NCBI GenBank assembly: GCA_946553025.1
Contig: CAMNRM010000005.1
Span: forward strand, 1 to 64,000
Reading direction: 5' to 3'
Length of the DNA: 64,000 nucleotides
Source: an uncultured Clostridium sp.
GTDB lineage: Bacteria; Bacillota; Clostridia; Lachnospirales; Lachnospiraceae
Shown: piece after piece, positions 33,838-42,503 of the stretch
Layout: each line of letters opens with the position of its first letter
Position numbering within the stretch: the first letter of the stretch is position 1
Position numbers and translations under genes: made by a program
The notes under the pieces: model-generated
Database searches by the model: none
What the model saw: only the letters and a program-made list of their open reading frames with translations
Told to the model about the DNA's origin: nothing

Positions 33838-34612
33838 TTCCCGCTTCCTTTCCCGCTTCAATAAGCCGGATTCCCTTTTGAAAAATAAACTCTTTCCATT
33901 TGGATGAATCCAATCGGTCGATTACCATGGTATTTATCAGATCAAATGTGCCGATCTGATAAAAATTAGTCAAATCTATTTTTGTGCTGTCCACCACAAG
34001 ATACCTTTGTTTTGCATGATCCAGCATAATGCGGCGGATTCTTCCATTACTTTCGCTTCCGTCCGTTATGCCCGTCTGCATATGAATACCTCTGCAGGAC
34101 ACAAAACATTTATCCACAAAATAGCTGGCTAACAGCTCCTCGCTTCTGTGATTGACAAAACACTGTATTTCCTGGTTTAACTCGCCGCCAGATAAAATCA
34201 GACGAATCTTAGGGCATTCTGAAAACACCTCTGCAATTCTTAATGAGTTTGTAAGCACTGTCACATCGGTATGTTCCGTCAGATTTTTTGCAATATGCAG
34301 ACAGGTTGTGCTGCCGTCCAGACTGACCGTATCACCATTCTGAACCAGGGATGCACAGACAGCGCCTATGGCCTTTTTTTCATCGGTGTACAGGCTCTCT
34401 CTCAATGTAATCGGTATCTCGTTCTGAACTCCGTCACATACATAGGCTCCGCCATAGGTCTTTAAGATTTTCCCTTCTTTTTCCAGAATCGCCAAATCCT
34501 TTCGGATGGTTTCCCCGGTCACGTCAAACATAACGCTCAGGTCTTTGACTAATACGCTTTTCTTTTGGATCACTAAATTTAATATCTGATTTCTTCTTTC
34601 GGGAGCTAACAT
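33830..34612 (-). CDS. DeoR-family transcriptional repressor
   Basis: This 260-residue regulator has an N-terminal DeoR helix-turn-helix (PERRNQILNLVIQKKSVLVK, DLSVMFDVTGETIRKDLAIL). The C-terminal sensor domain resembles a sugar isomerase (DTVSLDGSTTCLHIAKNL, VTVLTNSLRIAEVF, DKCFVSCRGIH). DeoR proteins usually bind a phosphorylated sugar made by their own pathway. Here the natural ligand would be ribose-1-P, ribulose-1-P or a deoxy analogue. It lies inside the operon it probably controls. The palindrome TGTACA-A-TGTACA after the operon promoter is its likely site. Confidence 0.88.
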   Translation of the reverse strand: MLAPERRNQILNLVIQKKSVLVKDLSVMFDVTGETIRKDLAILEKEGKILKTYGGAYVCDGVQNEIPITLRESLYTDEKKAIGAVCASLVQNGDTVSLDGSTTCLHIAKNLTEHTDVTVLTNSLRIAEVFSECPKIRLILSGGELNQEIQCFVNHRSEELLASYFVDKCFVSCRGIHMQTGITDGSESNGRIRRIMLDHAKQRYLVVDSTKIDLTNFYQIGTFDLINTMVIDRLDSSKWKEFIFQKGIRLIEAGKEAGNG

Positions 34613-34618
34613 AATTTT

Positions 34619-35281
34619 TTATTCTCTTCTTTCTCCAGCTAATTTTTTATAATATCCGCTTAAATGATAAAGTTCCTCCAGCTCCTTTTCGGACAGTTCC
34701 CAGCCATTGCCTATCATCTTTACATTTATGTAAATCCTGGCTGTATGTTCTACGGTTTCCATACGGTGGAATGCGCCCCATAAATCCCGGGCCCAGACAA
34801 TAACCCCATGGTTTGCAATCAGCGCACCGTTGCCGTGAACAAAAGGCTTTAATGAGTCCGGCACGGCCTGGGTTGACGGAAGGGCATACTCCGTTACCGG
34901 TATGGGGCCCAGATTTAATACGGTTTCCGGCATATACATACGATCCAGAGGCTTCCGGCAGACAGCAAATGCTGTAGATACCGGAGGATGGGCATGAATA
35001 ACCGAATAAATATCCGGTCTTTCCCTGTATACGGCCAAATGCATCTTCATTTCTGAGGAGGGGTAGCGGTTTCCTTCTAAAATATTGCCGTTCCCGTCTA
35101 CCTTAACCATCATGTCTGGTGTCATTCTGCCTTTGCTTACGCCTGAAGGAGTGATAATAATCTCATTCTCGCTTACCTTAACAGAGATATTTCCATCATT
35201 GCTTACTACATATCCCCTGTCATACATCAGTTTTCCTATTTCGCATATTTCTTCTTTTATGTTAAAGTTTTCTCTGCCCAT
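34619..35281 (-). CDS. Class II aldolase, L-fuculose-phosphate aldolase-like
   Basis: This 220-residue zinc aldolase has the metal and catalytic residues of FucA: Glu77 (SSEMKMH), His96 and His98 (VIHAHPP) and His158 (IANHGVI). SNDGNISVKV forms the phosphate site. Family members split ketose-1-phosphates into DHAP and a short aldehyde. Beside an MtnA-family isomerase and a nucleoside phosphorylase, the expected substrate is ribulose-1-phosphate or 5-deoxyribulose-1-phosphate. That gives DHAP with glycolaldehyde or acetaldehyde, similar to DrdA of the 5-deoxyribose pathway. It is not a MtnB dehydratase by context, because the later methionine salvage genes are missing. Confidence 0.85.
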   Translation of the reverse strand: MGRENFNIKEEICEIGKLMYDRGYVVSNDGNISVKVSENEIIITPSGVSKGRMTPDMMVKVDGNGNILEGNRYPSSEMKMHLAVYRERPDIYSVIHAHPPVSTAFAVCRKPLDRMYMPETVLNLGPIPVTEYALPSTQAVPDSLKPFVHGNGALIANHGVIVWARDLWGAFHRMETVEHTARIYINVKMIGNGWELSEKELEELYHLSGYYKKLAGERRE

Positions 35282-35308
35282 ATTTTGCTAAACACTTCTT
35301 TCATTATT

Positions 35309-36124
35309 TTATATGATTTCAACGATTTTTTCCAGCAGTTCTGTAAATTTCCGTCCTGCTTTTCCTGCAGTTTCAATCACTTCCTCACCGGAAAGAGGCT
35401 GATCCAGAATTCCGGCTGCCAGATTGGTAATGCAGGACAGCGCCAAAACTTCTAAACCGCAGTGGGACGCCGCAATTACCTCAGGAACAGTGGACATTCC
35501 TACTGCGCTGCCGCCAAGCATCTGAAACATCCGGATTTCTGCCGGCGTTTCAAAACTCGGGCCGCCATATCCCACATAGACTCCCTCTTTTAAATCTATG
35601 GAAAGCGTCTTTGCACAGGCTCTGGCTTTTCCTGCTAACTCCTGATTGTATGCCTTTGTCATATCGGGAAATCTGCATCCAAGCCAATCCTCATTCGGGC
35701 CAGTCAAAGGATTTGCTCCCATAAAATTAATATGGTCTGTAATCAGCATAAAGTCCCCTGGTTTAAAGTTTGGATTCAGGCCGCCGCAGGAATTGGTCAA
35801 AATCAGCTTTGGCGTGCCCAGAGCCTTTATGACACGTACTGGATATACGATTTGTGCCATGGTATAGCCCTCATAATAATGAAATCTTCCCTGCAGACAC
35901 AGCACATATCTTCCTTTCTTTTTTCCAAGAACCATCTGCCCCTTATGGCCCGGAGCCGTTGAAACTGCAAAGCCCGGAATTTCTTCATAGGGAAGAATAA
36001 CCGCATCCTCCAGGCTGTCCGCAAATCCTCCCAGCCCTGAGCCTAACACTATCGCCGCCTCCGGCAGAATGCCTGTTTTTCCCTTAATATATTTCACCGT
36101 TTCTCTTATCTGCTTTTCCAACAT
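35309..36124 (-). CDS. punA: Purine nucleoside phosphorylase (trimeric, 6-oxopurine type)
   Basis: This 271-residue enzyme turns inosine or guanosine plus phosphate into base and (deoxy)ribose-1-phosphate. Conserved blocks are VLGSGLGGFAD (phosphate loop), TAPGHKGQM, QGRFHYYEGY, TNSCGGLNP, GDFMLITDHINFMGANPL, GPSFETPAEIR with the substrate Glu, and STVPEVIAASHCGLEVLALS followed by ITN. The Glu-Asn pair is that of 6-oxopurine enzymes, not of MTA phosphorylase. The ATG at 36124 with GGGAG upstream starts just after the permease stop at 36129. It feeds the isomerase and aldolase encoded downstream. Confidence 0.92.
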   Translation of the reverse strand: MLEKQIRETVKYIKGKTGILPEAAIVLGSGLGGFADSLEDAVILPYEEIPGFAVSTAPGHKGQMVLGKKKGRYVLCLQGRFHYYEGYTMAQIVYPVRVIKALGTPKLILTNSCGGLNPNFKPGDFMLITDHINFMGANPLTGPNEDWLGCRFPDMTKAYNQELAGKARACAKTLSIDLKEGVYVGYGGPSFETPAEIRMFQMLGGSAVGMSTVPEVIAASHCGLEVLALSCITNLAAGILDQPLSGEEVIETAGKAGRKFTELLEKIVEII

Positions 36125-36128
36125 TGCA

Positions 36129-37028
36129 TTACTCCCTTTCTTCAATTATTTTCCCCATGCTTGCCGGGGGTCTTACATCCTTTACCGCCAGTACCACAGC
36201 CAGAAGCGTTACCAGATACGGCAGCATCTGAAGAAGCTGACCGGGAACCTTATCGCTTTGTATCACCAGCTGCAGCGCATCCACAATGCCGAAAAACAGG
36301 CTTCCGACCAAAATACCGCCCGGAGTATATCTTCCCAAAATATCAATGGACAACGCAATAAAACCTCTGCCTGCAACCATATCACGCACAAACATATTTA
36401 AATGGTCAATGGATAAATACGCCCCCGCCAGCCCAGAAAGCACGCCAACAATAATCAGACTCTGAAACCGGACACGGTTTACGTAAATGCCCAGGGTTTT
36501 TGCTGCTGCAGGATTCTCTCCCACCATACGCAGATGAAGCCCGAAAACCGTTTGATACAGCACATATACGGAAGAAAATACCGCAGTAAAAGCCACCAGA
36601 AGCAGTGGTGATACCTTCCCCAGAACAGGAATCTGCACATATCCTATGGTATTCAGCATTTCCGATTTTCCCCGGTTTCCCCATACCATTTGTAAAAAAA
36701 CCGTTGTAAGACCCGTCGCAAACAGATTCAGGCCAATCCCTCCGATTACCTGATCCAGACGGAATTTAATCACCAGAATCCCATGAAGCACAGACATGGC
36801 AACACCGGCCAAAATCCCCCCTAAGATTCCAAGGTAAGGATTTCCTGTAAGCCATGTCACATATGCCGCTGCAAACGATCCGCTGAGCATCATGCCCTCA
36901 AGCCCCATAGCGACAATACCTGCCCTGGCAGAGAATACACCGGCCAGGGAAGCCAGGATAACCGGGATACTCATCCGCAGAGCCGTCGTTACTAACGACG
37001 AGATAACTGATACCATCTCACCCGACAT
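36129..37028 (-). CDS. Nucleoside ABC transporter permease, NupQ/YufQ-like
   Basis: This 299-residue protein of the BPD_transp_2 family has about 8-9 hydrophobic segments. Signature stretches are IPVILASLAGVFSARAGIVA (with GLEGMMLSG), DQVIGGIGLNLFATGLT and GRGFIALSIDILGRYTPGGI. It pairs with the larger permease encoded upstream, overlapping it by 11 bp. With the two-domain ATPase and the BmpA lipoprotein it makes a guanosine/nucleoside importer like B. subtilis NupNOPQ. Confidence 0.9.
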   Translation of the reverse strand: MSGEMVSVISSLVTTALRMSIPVILASLAGVFSARAGIVAMGLEGMMLSGSFAAAYVTWLTGNPYLGILGGILAGVAMSVLHGILVIKFRLDQVIGGIGLNLFATGLTTVFLQMVWGNRGKSEMLNTIGYVQIPVLGKVSPLLLVAFTAVFSSVYVLYQTVFGLHLRMVGENPAAAKTLGIYVNRVRFQSLIIVGVLSGLAGAYLSIDHLNMFVRDMVAGRGFIALSIDILGRYTPGGILVGSLFFGIVDALQLVIQSDKVPGQLLQMLPYLVTLLAVVLAVKDVRPPASMGKIIEERE

Positions 37029-38073
37029 AATGCTCTCCTCCCTTCCTGTTCCATTTTATTTTTCCGCCAAGAACACGCCACATATAAGGCGCAGCGATCA
37101 GGACAATAATCAGCGCCTGAATGACAATAGCAAAATCATAGGGAATTTTTGCAACACGGTTCACATACATGGCTCCCGCCCTTAATGCGCCGAAAAAGGC
37201 ACCGGAGAGCAAAACCCCTATAAAGTTTCCATTAGCCAGTGAAGCTACAGCGATTCCATCGAAGCCATAACCAGAAGAAAATCCGTCAATCAGCCTGTAA
37301 GAGCTGCCCAAAATCATAACCGAACCACACAAACCCGCAGTTGCCCCACTGATAAACATGGTACGAATCATGATCTTATCGACATAAATCCCGGCGGTTC
37401 TGGCTGCTGCCTTGCTTTTGCCTGTAATCGACATCTCATACCCGGTCAGTGTCCTTTTATATAAAAAAGTCATAACCACGGCAATGAAAACTGCCAGCAA
37501 AATCCCGGAAGAAAGCTGATATCTGGCAGAAAGCAGGGGAAGCTTTGCACTGTCTGCAATTTCCACGGTCTGCGAGATCGAACCCTCCTCCTTTAAGGGA
37601 TAATTTACTAGAAAGCTTACAAAATACTGCATAATATAATTGAGCATAATCGCTGTGATAATTTCCTGCGCTCCAAAATAAACCTTCAAAACCGCAATCA
37701 GGCTTCCCCAGCATCCGGCAAAGAAAACACCTGCCAAAATACAAATTGGAACATGCATATATCCTGGTATTCCCTTTAAATAAATCCCCGCCAAAACAGA
37801 ACCCAGGGCACCTGCATATAACTGCCCTTCACCTCCAATATTGGCCACGCCGCCTTTCATCGCAATCACAAAGGCCAGTCCTGTAAAAAGCAAAGGGGTT
37901 GCCTGCACCAGGGAATTCAAAACAGATCCCGGTGTTCCTGCCGCGCCGTAGATAATCTCGCCATAAACACTAAAAGGGTTATATCCAACCGCCATAAAGA
38001 GAAAGGAACCGAAAAACAGTGCCGCCCCTAAGGAAAGAAAGGCAGGAATCATTTTTTCTATTCTTTTTTTCAT
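37018..38073 (-). CDS. Nucleoside ABC transporter permease, NupP/YufP-like
   Basis: This 351-residue BPD_transp_2 permease has about 9-10 membrane segments. Typical stretches are FTGLAFVIAMKGGVANIGGE (with GQLYAGAL), FGAQEIITAIMLNYIMQYFV and GYGFDGIAVASLANGNFIGV. The start overlaps the ATPase stop by 4 bp (ATGA) and its end overlaps the next permease, so the transporter genes are translationally coupled. Confidence 0.9.
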   Translation of the reverse strand: MKKRIEKMIPAFLSLGAALFFGSFLFMAVGYNPFSVYGEIIYGAAGTPGSVLNSLVQATPLLFTGLAFVIAMKGGVANIGGEGQLYAGALGSVLAGIYLKGIPGYMHVPICILAGVFFAGCWGSLIAVLKVYFGAQEIITAIMLNYIMQYFVSFLVNYPLKEEGSISQTVEIADSAKLPLLSARYQLSSGILLAVFIAVVMTFLYKRTLTGYEMSITGKSKAAARTAGIYVDKIMIRTMFISGATAGLCGSVMILGSSYRLIDGFSSGYGFDGIAVASLANGNFIGVLLSGAFFGALRAGAMYVNRVAKIPYDFAIVIQALIIVLIAAPYMWRVLGGKIKWNRKGGEHYVG

Positions 38074-39617
38074 CGCTCTGCCCCCTTTTTAGAACCGGTC
38101 ATATATAACCCCAGCTGTGTATCGTCAAATGCATCCGTCTGGCCCTCGGCAACAATTCTTCCCTTGTAAATCACTGCAATCCGGTCACTCATTGCCTTCA
38201 CTTCCTCTAAATCTGCCGAAATCAGCAGCATCGCATATTCTGTACCCACAAATTCCCGCATTCTCTGGTGAATATACTCAATCGAGCCAATATCCACACC
38301 CCGGGTAGGCTGTGCACAGATAACCACCTTTGGATTTTCGCTGAATACCCTTGCAATAACTACCTTCTGCTGGTTTCCTCCGGACATCTCTGCAATGGTT
38401 GTCCTTGCAGACGGCGCTTTAATCGAATACTTTTTCATACATTCATTTCCAAAAGCTTCCGCCTTTTTATAGTCCATCCATCTGCCCCGCCGGAACCACT
38501 CCTTAAAATGATACCCCAGCATCAGGTTTATGCTGATGGATTCGCTTTCAACGACCGCTGTTCCAAGGCGATCCTCCGGCACATGTCCGATTCCCCGGGA
38601 GATAAAATCACTGGCGTTTCCCGTCACAGCCTCCCCGTCCAGAAAAAGCTCCATTTCATCCGGCTTTTGAAGGCCGGTAAGACAGCGTATCAGCTCCGTC
38701 TGCCCATTGCCCTCCACTCCTGCAATCCCAAAGATCTCTCCTTTATGGATTTTTAAATGAATTCGATCCAGTACCATCTTTCCCGCTGCTGTAAGGGTCA
38801 GATTTTTCACTTCAAAATATACATCCGACCCGATATGGCCTGCCCTCATGCGCTGATTTACCTTTATCTCACGCTTTACCATCATGGCCGCCAGATCATT
38901 AATGCTTACATCCTCAGGCTCGCAATGACCGGTAACCGCCCCATCCCGCATTACAGTAATACGATCTGCGATCGCCATTACCTCCTGAAGTTTATGGGTT
39001 ATAATGACAATGCTTTTTCCCTGCTCCTTAAATTTCCTTAAAACCGTAAAAAAAGCTTCCGTTTCCAGCGGCGTCAAAACAGCAGTAGGTTCGTCAAAAA
39101 TCAATATCTTGCCCCCGCGGTACAGCACCTTTAATATTTCCACTCTCTGGCGTTCTCCCACAGAAAGTTCCTCTATCCTGCTGTCCGGATCAAGGTCAAA
39201 GGCGAACTGCTGAATCATTTCCTGTACATTCCTGCGGGCCTGCCTGTAATTAATTCTTCCCCTGACCGACACTTCTGCGCCTGCAATCACATTTTCAAGC
39301 ACGGTCAGCATATCGGCCTGCATAAAATGCTGATGCACCATCCCGATTCCGGCAGCGATCGCTTCTATTGGCGAAGAGAATCTTACCTGCTTCTGGCGGA
39401 TATAGATTTCGCCTTCATCAGGAACAGTCATTCCATAAAGCACCTTCATAAGCGTAGTTTTCCCTGCTCCGTTTTCTCCCAGAAGAGCGTGTATTTCCCC
39501 TGAACGGATCACTAAATCCGCATGGTTAAGAGCCAGCACTCCCGGATACTGCTTTGTAATATTTTCCAAACGAACTACTTCCACTTTCCGATTCACCTCG
39601 CCAATCTTATCATTCAT
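38070..39617 (-). CDS. Nucleoside ABC transporter ATP-binding protein, NupO/YufO-like
   Basis: This 515-residue protein has two ABC domains in tandem. The first has LLGENGAGKTTLMKVLYG, the signature LSVGERQRVEI and Walker B ILIFDEPTAVLTP. The second has the degenerate P-loop GVEGNGQTEL normal for this family, the signature MSGGNQQKVVIAR, and CAQPTRGVD. The ATG at 39617 (MNDKIGEVNRKVEVV) is chosen because it follows GCAGGTG and lies just after the BmpA stop at 39647. It energises uptake of nucleosides bound by the BmpA lipoprotein. Confidence 0.9.
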   Translation of the reverse strand: MNDKIGEVNRKVEVVRLENITKQYPGVLALNHADLVIRSGEIHALLGENGAGKTTLMKVLYGMTVPDEGEIYIRQKQVRFSSPIEAIAAGIGMVHQHFMQADMLTVLENVIAGAEVSVRGRINYRQARRNVQEMIQQFAFDLDPDSRIEELSVGERQRVEILKVLYRGGKILIFDEPTAVLTPLETEAFFTVLRKFKEQGKSIVIITHKLQEVMAIADRITVMRDGAVTGHCEPEDVSINDLAAMMVKREIKVNQRMRAGHIGSDVYFEVKNLTLTAAGKMVLDRIHLKIHKGEIFGIAGVEGNGQTELIRCLTGLQKPDEMELFLDGEAVTGNASDFISRGIGHVPEDRLGTAVVESESISINLMLGYHFKEWFRRGRWMDYKKAEAFGNECMKKYSIKAPSARTTIAEMSGGNQQKVVIARVFSENPKVVICAQPTRGVDIGSIEYIHQRMREFVGTEYAMLLISADLEEVKAMSDRIAVIYKGRIVAEGQTDAFDDTQLGLYMTGSKKGAER

Positions 39618-39646
39618 AACACCTGCCATCGCCTTTGTGCCCGTCG

Positions 39647-40747
39647 TCAGTTTACGATCCTGACGGCTTCCTCCAGCCATCCGTCTATTTCTTCAGCAGA
39701 GGAGGGCAGGATAAGCTCTTCCTTTTCCATCAAAACCCTGACATGATCTATTTTCTTTATTATTTCATCCGGAACAGCAACTTTTGTACCTTCAAAGGTA
39801 ATATTTACTCCGCCGTTTGCGATTATTCCCATATCTATTCCGGCCTTCCAGGTTCCGTCCAGCACCGACTGCACATCATTGTACACTCTGTCGCCCAGAA
39901 GCTCCACAGCGGAAGCAGCGATTACATCGGGAGCCGTTGCGTTTACGTTGGAAGTTCCGCCAATTACCAGACCTTCCGATTCCTTGGCCTGGTTTGTAAG
40001 ACCAAGACCGGAGCCTCCTGCAAAATTCATAATAATATCTGCACCCTTATCATACATAACCTTTGCTGTGTCCTTTCCTTTTGCCGGATCGCCGTATGAA
40101 CCTACGATACCCGTCAGAACCTCCGTATCCGGATTCGCCAGCTTAGCCCCTGCCGTAAAACCTAAAACGCCATTCTGCATATTTGGATTGTCAACGCCAA
40201 TCATAATGCCAACACATGCGTCTTCATTTACCTTATCCACGGAAGTATCCGTTGTAAGAAGCCCGGCAAAATATCCCGGCAAAAATGCAAGCTGGGAAAA
40301 ATCTTTTTTGATTACCTTCACATTATCCGCCTGAATGTCCATATCAACAGCGGAAAACTTCTGATCCGGGAATAATTTTGCAATTTTTTCCAATGCAGAC
40401 TGGGACTGCTGATCCAGCGATAAAATCAAATCATAGCTTCCGTCCTGGGCAAACTGGCTGATTAATGGTTCAAAGTCAGATACTGACTGGGGTTCTGCAT
40501 ACTCCAGCTCGATCCCAAGTTCCTCTTCTGCCCGCTTCAGCCCCTCATACGCAATATCATTAAAGCCCTGATCTCCAAGCCCTCCTGTTCCTACAATAAA
40601 TCCTACCTTTATCGTTTCCTCCGGACGGCTCTCCTCGGCCTTTGCAGCTTCAGTTCTTTCTGGTTCACGGGTAATGGTTTTTCCTGTGCATCCTGTGACA
40701 CTCACCGCCGCCCCTATCAGCAGTAATTTAGCCATGATTTTTTTCAT
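39647..40747 (-). CDS. bmpA: BmpA/Med-family nucleoside-binding lipoprotein
   Basis: This 366-residue solute-binding protein opens with MKKIMAKLLLIGAAVSVTGC, a lipoprotein signal with the acylated Cys at residue 20. The Bmp domain (from about residue 45) has VGFIVGTGGLGDQGFNDIAY, FPDQKFSAVDMDI, SQLAFLPGYFAGLLT, VGIMIGVDNPNMQNGVLGFT and ADIIMNFAGGSGLG, all typical of PnrA/NupN-type purine nucleoside receptors. The ATG at 40747 follows AAAGGAG. It is the first and probably most highly expressed gene of the operon, with the promoter about 110 bp upstream. Confidence 0.9.
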   Translation of the reverse strand: MKKIMAKLLLIGAAVSVTGCTGKTITREPERTEAAKAEESRPEETIKVGFIVGTGGLGDQGFNDIAYEGLKRAEEELGIELEYAEPQSVSDFEPLISQFAQDGSYDLILSLDQQSQSALEKIAKLFPDQKFSAVDMDIQADNVKVIKKDFSQLAFLPGYFAGLLTTDTSVDKVNEDACVGIMIGVDNPNMQNGVLGFTAGAKLANPDTEVLTGIVGSYGDPAKGKDTAKVMYDKGADIIMNFAGGSGLGLTNQAKESEGLVIGGTSNVNATAPDVIAASAVELLGDRVYNDVQSVLDGTWKAGIDMGIIANGGVNITFEGTKVAVPDEIIKKIDHVRVLMEKEELILPSSAEEIDGWLEEAVRIVN

Positions 40748-40830
40748 CTGTTTTCTCCTTTCTTTTCCAACATAATCCAACATTTTACAACAAATAATAA
40801 CCGAATCAATAAATTGCCGCCGACAGCAGG

Positions 40831-40843
40831 TGTACAATGTACA
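40831..40843. promoter_or_regulatory. Palindromic operator downstream of the operon start point
   Basis: TGTACAATGTACA is a perfect palindrome apart from its central base. It lies about 10-22 nt into the transcript from the promoter at 40860-40887, where a bound repressor would block the operon. The DeoR protein encoded in the operon is the natural candidate. Confidence 0.5.
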
Positions 40844-40859
40844 ACCAGATTCTGGAGTA

Positions 40860-40887
40860 ATTATACCATAAATCACATTTATGTCAA
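40860..40887 (-). promoter_or_regulatory. Promoter of the nucleoside operon
   Basis: Minus-strand TTGACA (40887-40882) and TATAAT (40865-40860) are perfect consensus boxes with a 16-bp spacer. The start point would be about 40853, giving a leader of about 105 nt before bmpA. Confidence 0.75.
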
Positions 40888-41008
40888 CCCTTTTTTGTTT
40901 GTTTTTATTTGATTTTATTTGTATTTATTTTATTTATTCGTGTAAATATCCAATATTATTTTATTTTCCTAATATTTTCCAAAAAACAAATTAAAACCAA
41001 CAAAAAAA

Positions 41009-41057
41009 GTCAGGATATACCAGATAAAACAAGAACATCCGGAATACCCTGAAATGA
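41009..41057 (-). terminator. Hairpin related to the one at 47.15 kb
   Basis: TCAGGATATACCAGAT and ATCCGGAATACCCTGA form an imperfect stem followed on the minus strand by a T-run. A clear relative lies at 47145-47193. No minus-strand gene now ends just upstream of it, but a remnant of one does (41110-41150). Confidence 0.45.
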
Positions 41058-41109
41058 ATTTCCTTTTCTATTTATTCATCGATTTTTACGGAAAATCGTC
41101 AAACCGCTG

Positions 41110-41150
41110 TTTTACAGGAAATCGTCAAGCCTCACAATATTTCTGTGTAA
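41110..41150 (-). pseudogene. Remnant of a metallophosphoesterase gene 3' end
   Basis: The minus strand reads NIVRLDDFL and stop. The intact metallophosphoesterase gene at 45302 ends DIVRLDDFR and stop. The DNA agrees at 28 of the first 31 bases. A shorter second copy of the last codons lies at 41085-41101. Only a scar of the gene remains. Confidence 0.45.
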
Positions 41151-41202
41151 TATTCACACTTTCCCTTTTCTTTAAAAATAATACAAACAGAAAGGAATAA
41201 AT

Positions 41203-42469
41203 ATGAGCGAAAAAACAGCTTCTAAAAATATGAGCGAAAAAATAGCTTCTAACATTAAAAAACAATATGGGGCGGTTAGTCATCTTAACCACTGCCGGAT
41301 CGCTGATTTACGGGCTTCCCTATTTCCGTTCTTACTACTATGATGCCTATCTGGAAGTATATCATCTGACCAACACGCAGATGGGTACATTCGGCTCTAT
41401 TTTTGGAGTTCTGGGCGCAATTTCCTACCTGTTCGGCGGCATAGTCGCGGATATGATTTCTCCAAGAATGATTATGTCCGTTTCCCTGATCCTGACCGGA
41501 GCGGCCGGATTGCTGCACCTGACCAACCCAAGTTACGGCATGTTGGTGCTGATTTATCTTATCTGGGGCTTTACCTCGCTGTTTGCCTTCTGGCCCGCAC
41601 TGCTGAAGGGACTTCGCGGCCTTGCTGCGGAAAATGAGCAGAGCAAAGCCTTCGGCTTCATGGAAGGCGGACGTGGGATCGTCAACGCACTGCATCTGGC
41701 GATTACCCTGGCAATCTTCAATTTCTTCAGCAAAACCGCCGGAAATCTGGCCGGTTTAAACGGTGTAATTACCTTTTATTCGATTGTCGTTATTCTTTTA
41801 GGCATCCTGACTTTCCTGCTTATGAAAAATGACAAAGAACAAACGAAAAAAGGCGAAAAACTCAGCTTCCGGCAGGTCATTGATGTTTTAAAAATGCCGG
41901 CCGTATGGATCTTGTCACTCATCTTATGCTGTACTTACACCATGAACATTTCCATGTTCTATTTTACGCCCTATGCAACAGCTTCTTTTGGTATAACCGC
42001 GACGGCTGCCGCTGTCGTAACGATGATGGCCCAGTATATCCGGCCGATTTCTTCCATAGGCGGCGGAATTCTGGCCGACCGGCTGGGAAGAAGCAAAATG
42101 ATGTTTATCGGTTTTATCTTCATGGGAATCAGCACCGCGGTTCTCGTCCTGTTTAAAAATGTAAGTATTCCGCTTTTTATCGGCTTATGTATCATCATCT
42201 ATCTGGCCATGTACCTGAATTACGGCGTGGTATTCTCCATGATGGAAGAAGGCGGTGTACCTGCCCATGTAGCCGGTACGGCTATCGGTGTTGTGTGTAC
42301 ACTGGGATATCTCCCTGAGGTTGTCTGCCCGGTTCTGGCAGGGCATGTGCTGGATACTTACACAGAATTAGGTTATAAGTATTACTTCATGGGAGTTGCC
42401 GCAGTTATGTTCATCGGCATTATTGCCCTGATTCTCTGGAACCGATATCTTAAAACCGGCAGAAAATAA
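41203..42469 (+). CDS. MFS transporter with a one-base frameshift near the start
   Basis: About 12 membrane segments from YGRLVILTTAGSLIYGLPYF onward mark a major facilitator (LSLILTGAAGLLHL, GGILADRLGRSKMMFIGFIF). The ribosome site AAAGGAA precedes ATG 41203, and that frame reads MSEKTASKNMSEKIASNIKK-QY. At a run of four G (41269-41272) it goes out of frame. With three G the protein would continue QYGRLVIL in register. The ATG at 41267 opens the long frame but has no ribosome site. A 27-bp duplication (ATGAGCGAAAAA..GCTTCTAA) also marks the start. It is divergent from the nucleoside operon and followed by an amidohydrolase gene, so it may import that enzyme's substrate. Confidence 0.75.
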
Positions 42470-42503
42470 GAAAATAGCAAGTATGTACAGTATGGAGGAA
42501 ATC

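Noticed and set aside
33830-35281. Methionine salvage (MtnB) reading of the aldolase
   Set aside because: No mtnC, mtnD, mtnW or mtnX nearby, and the phosphorylase is of 6-oxopurine type.
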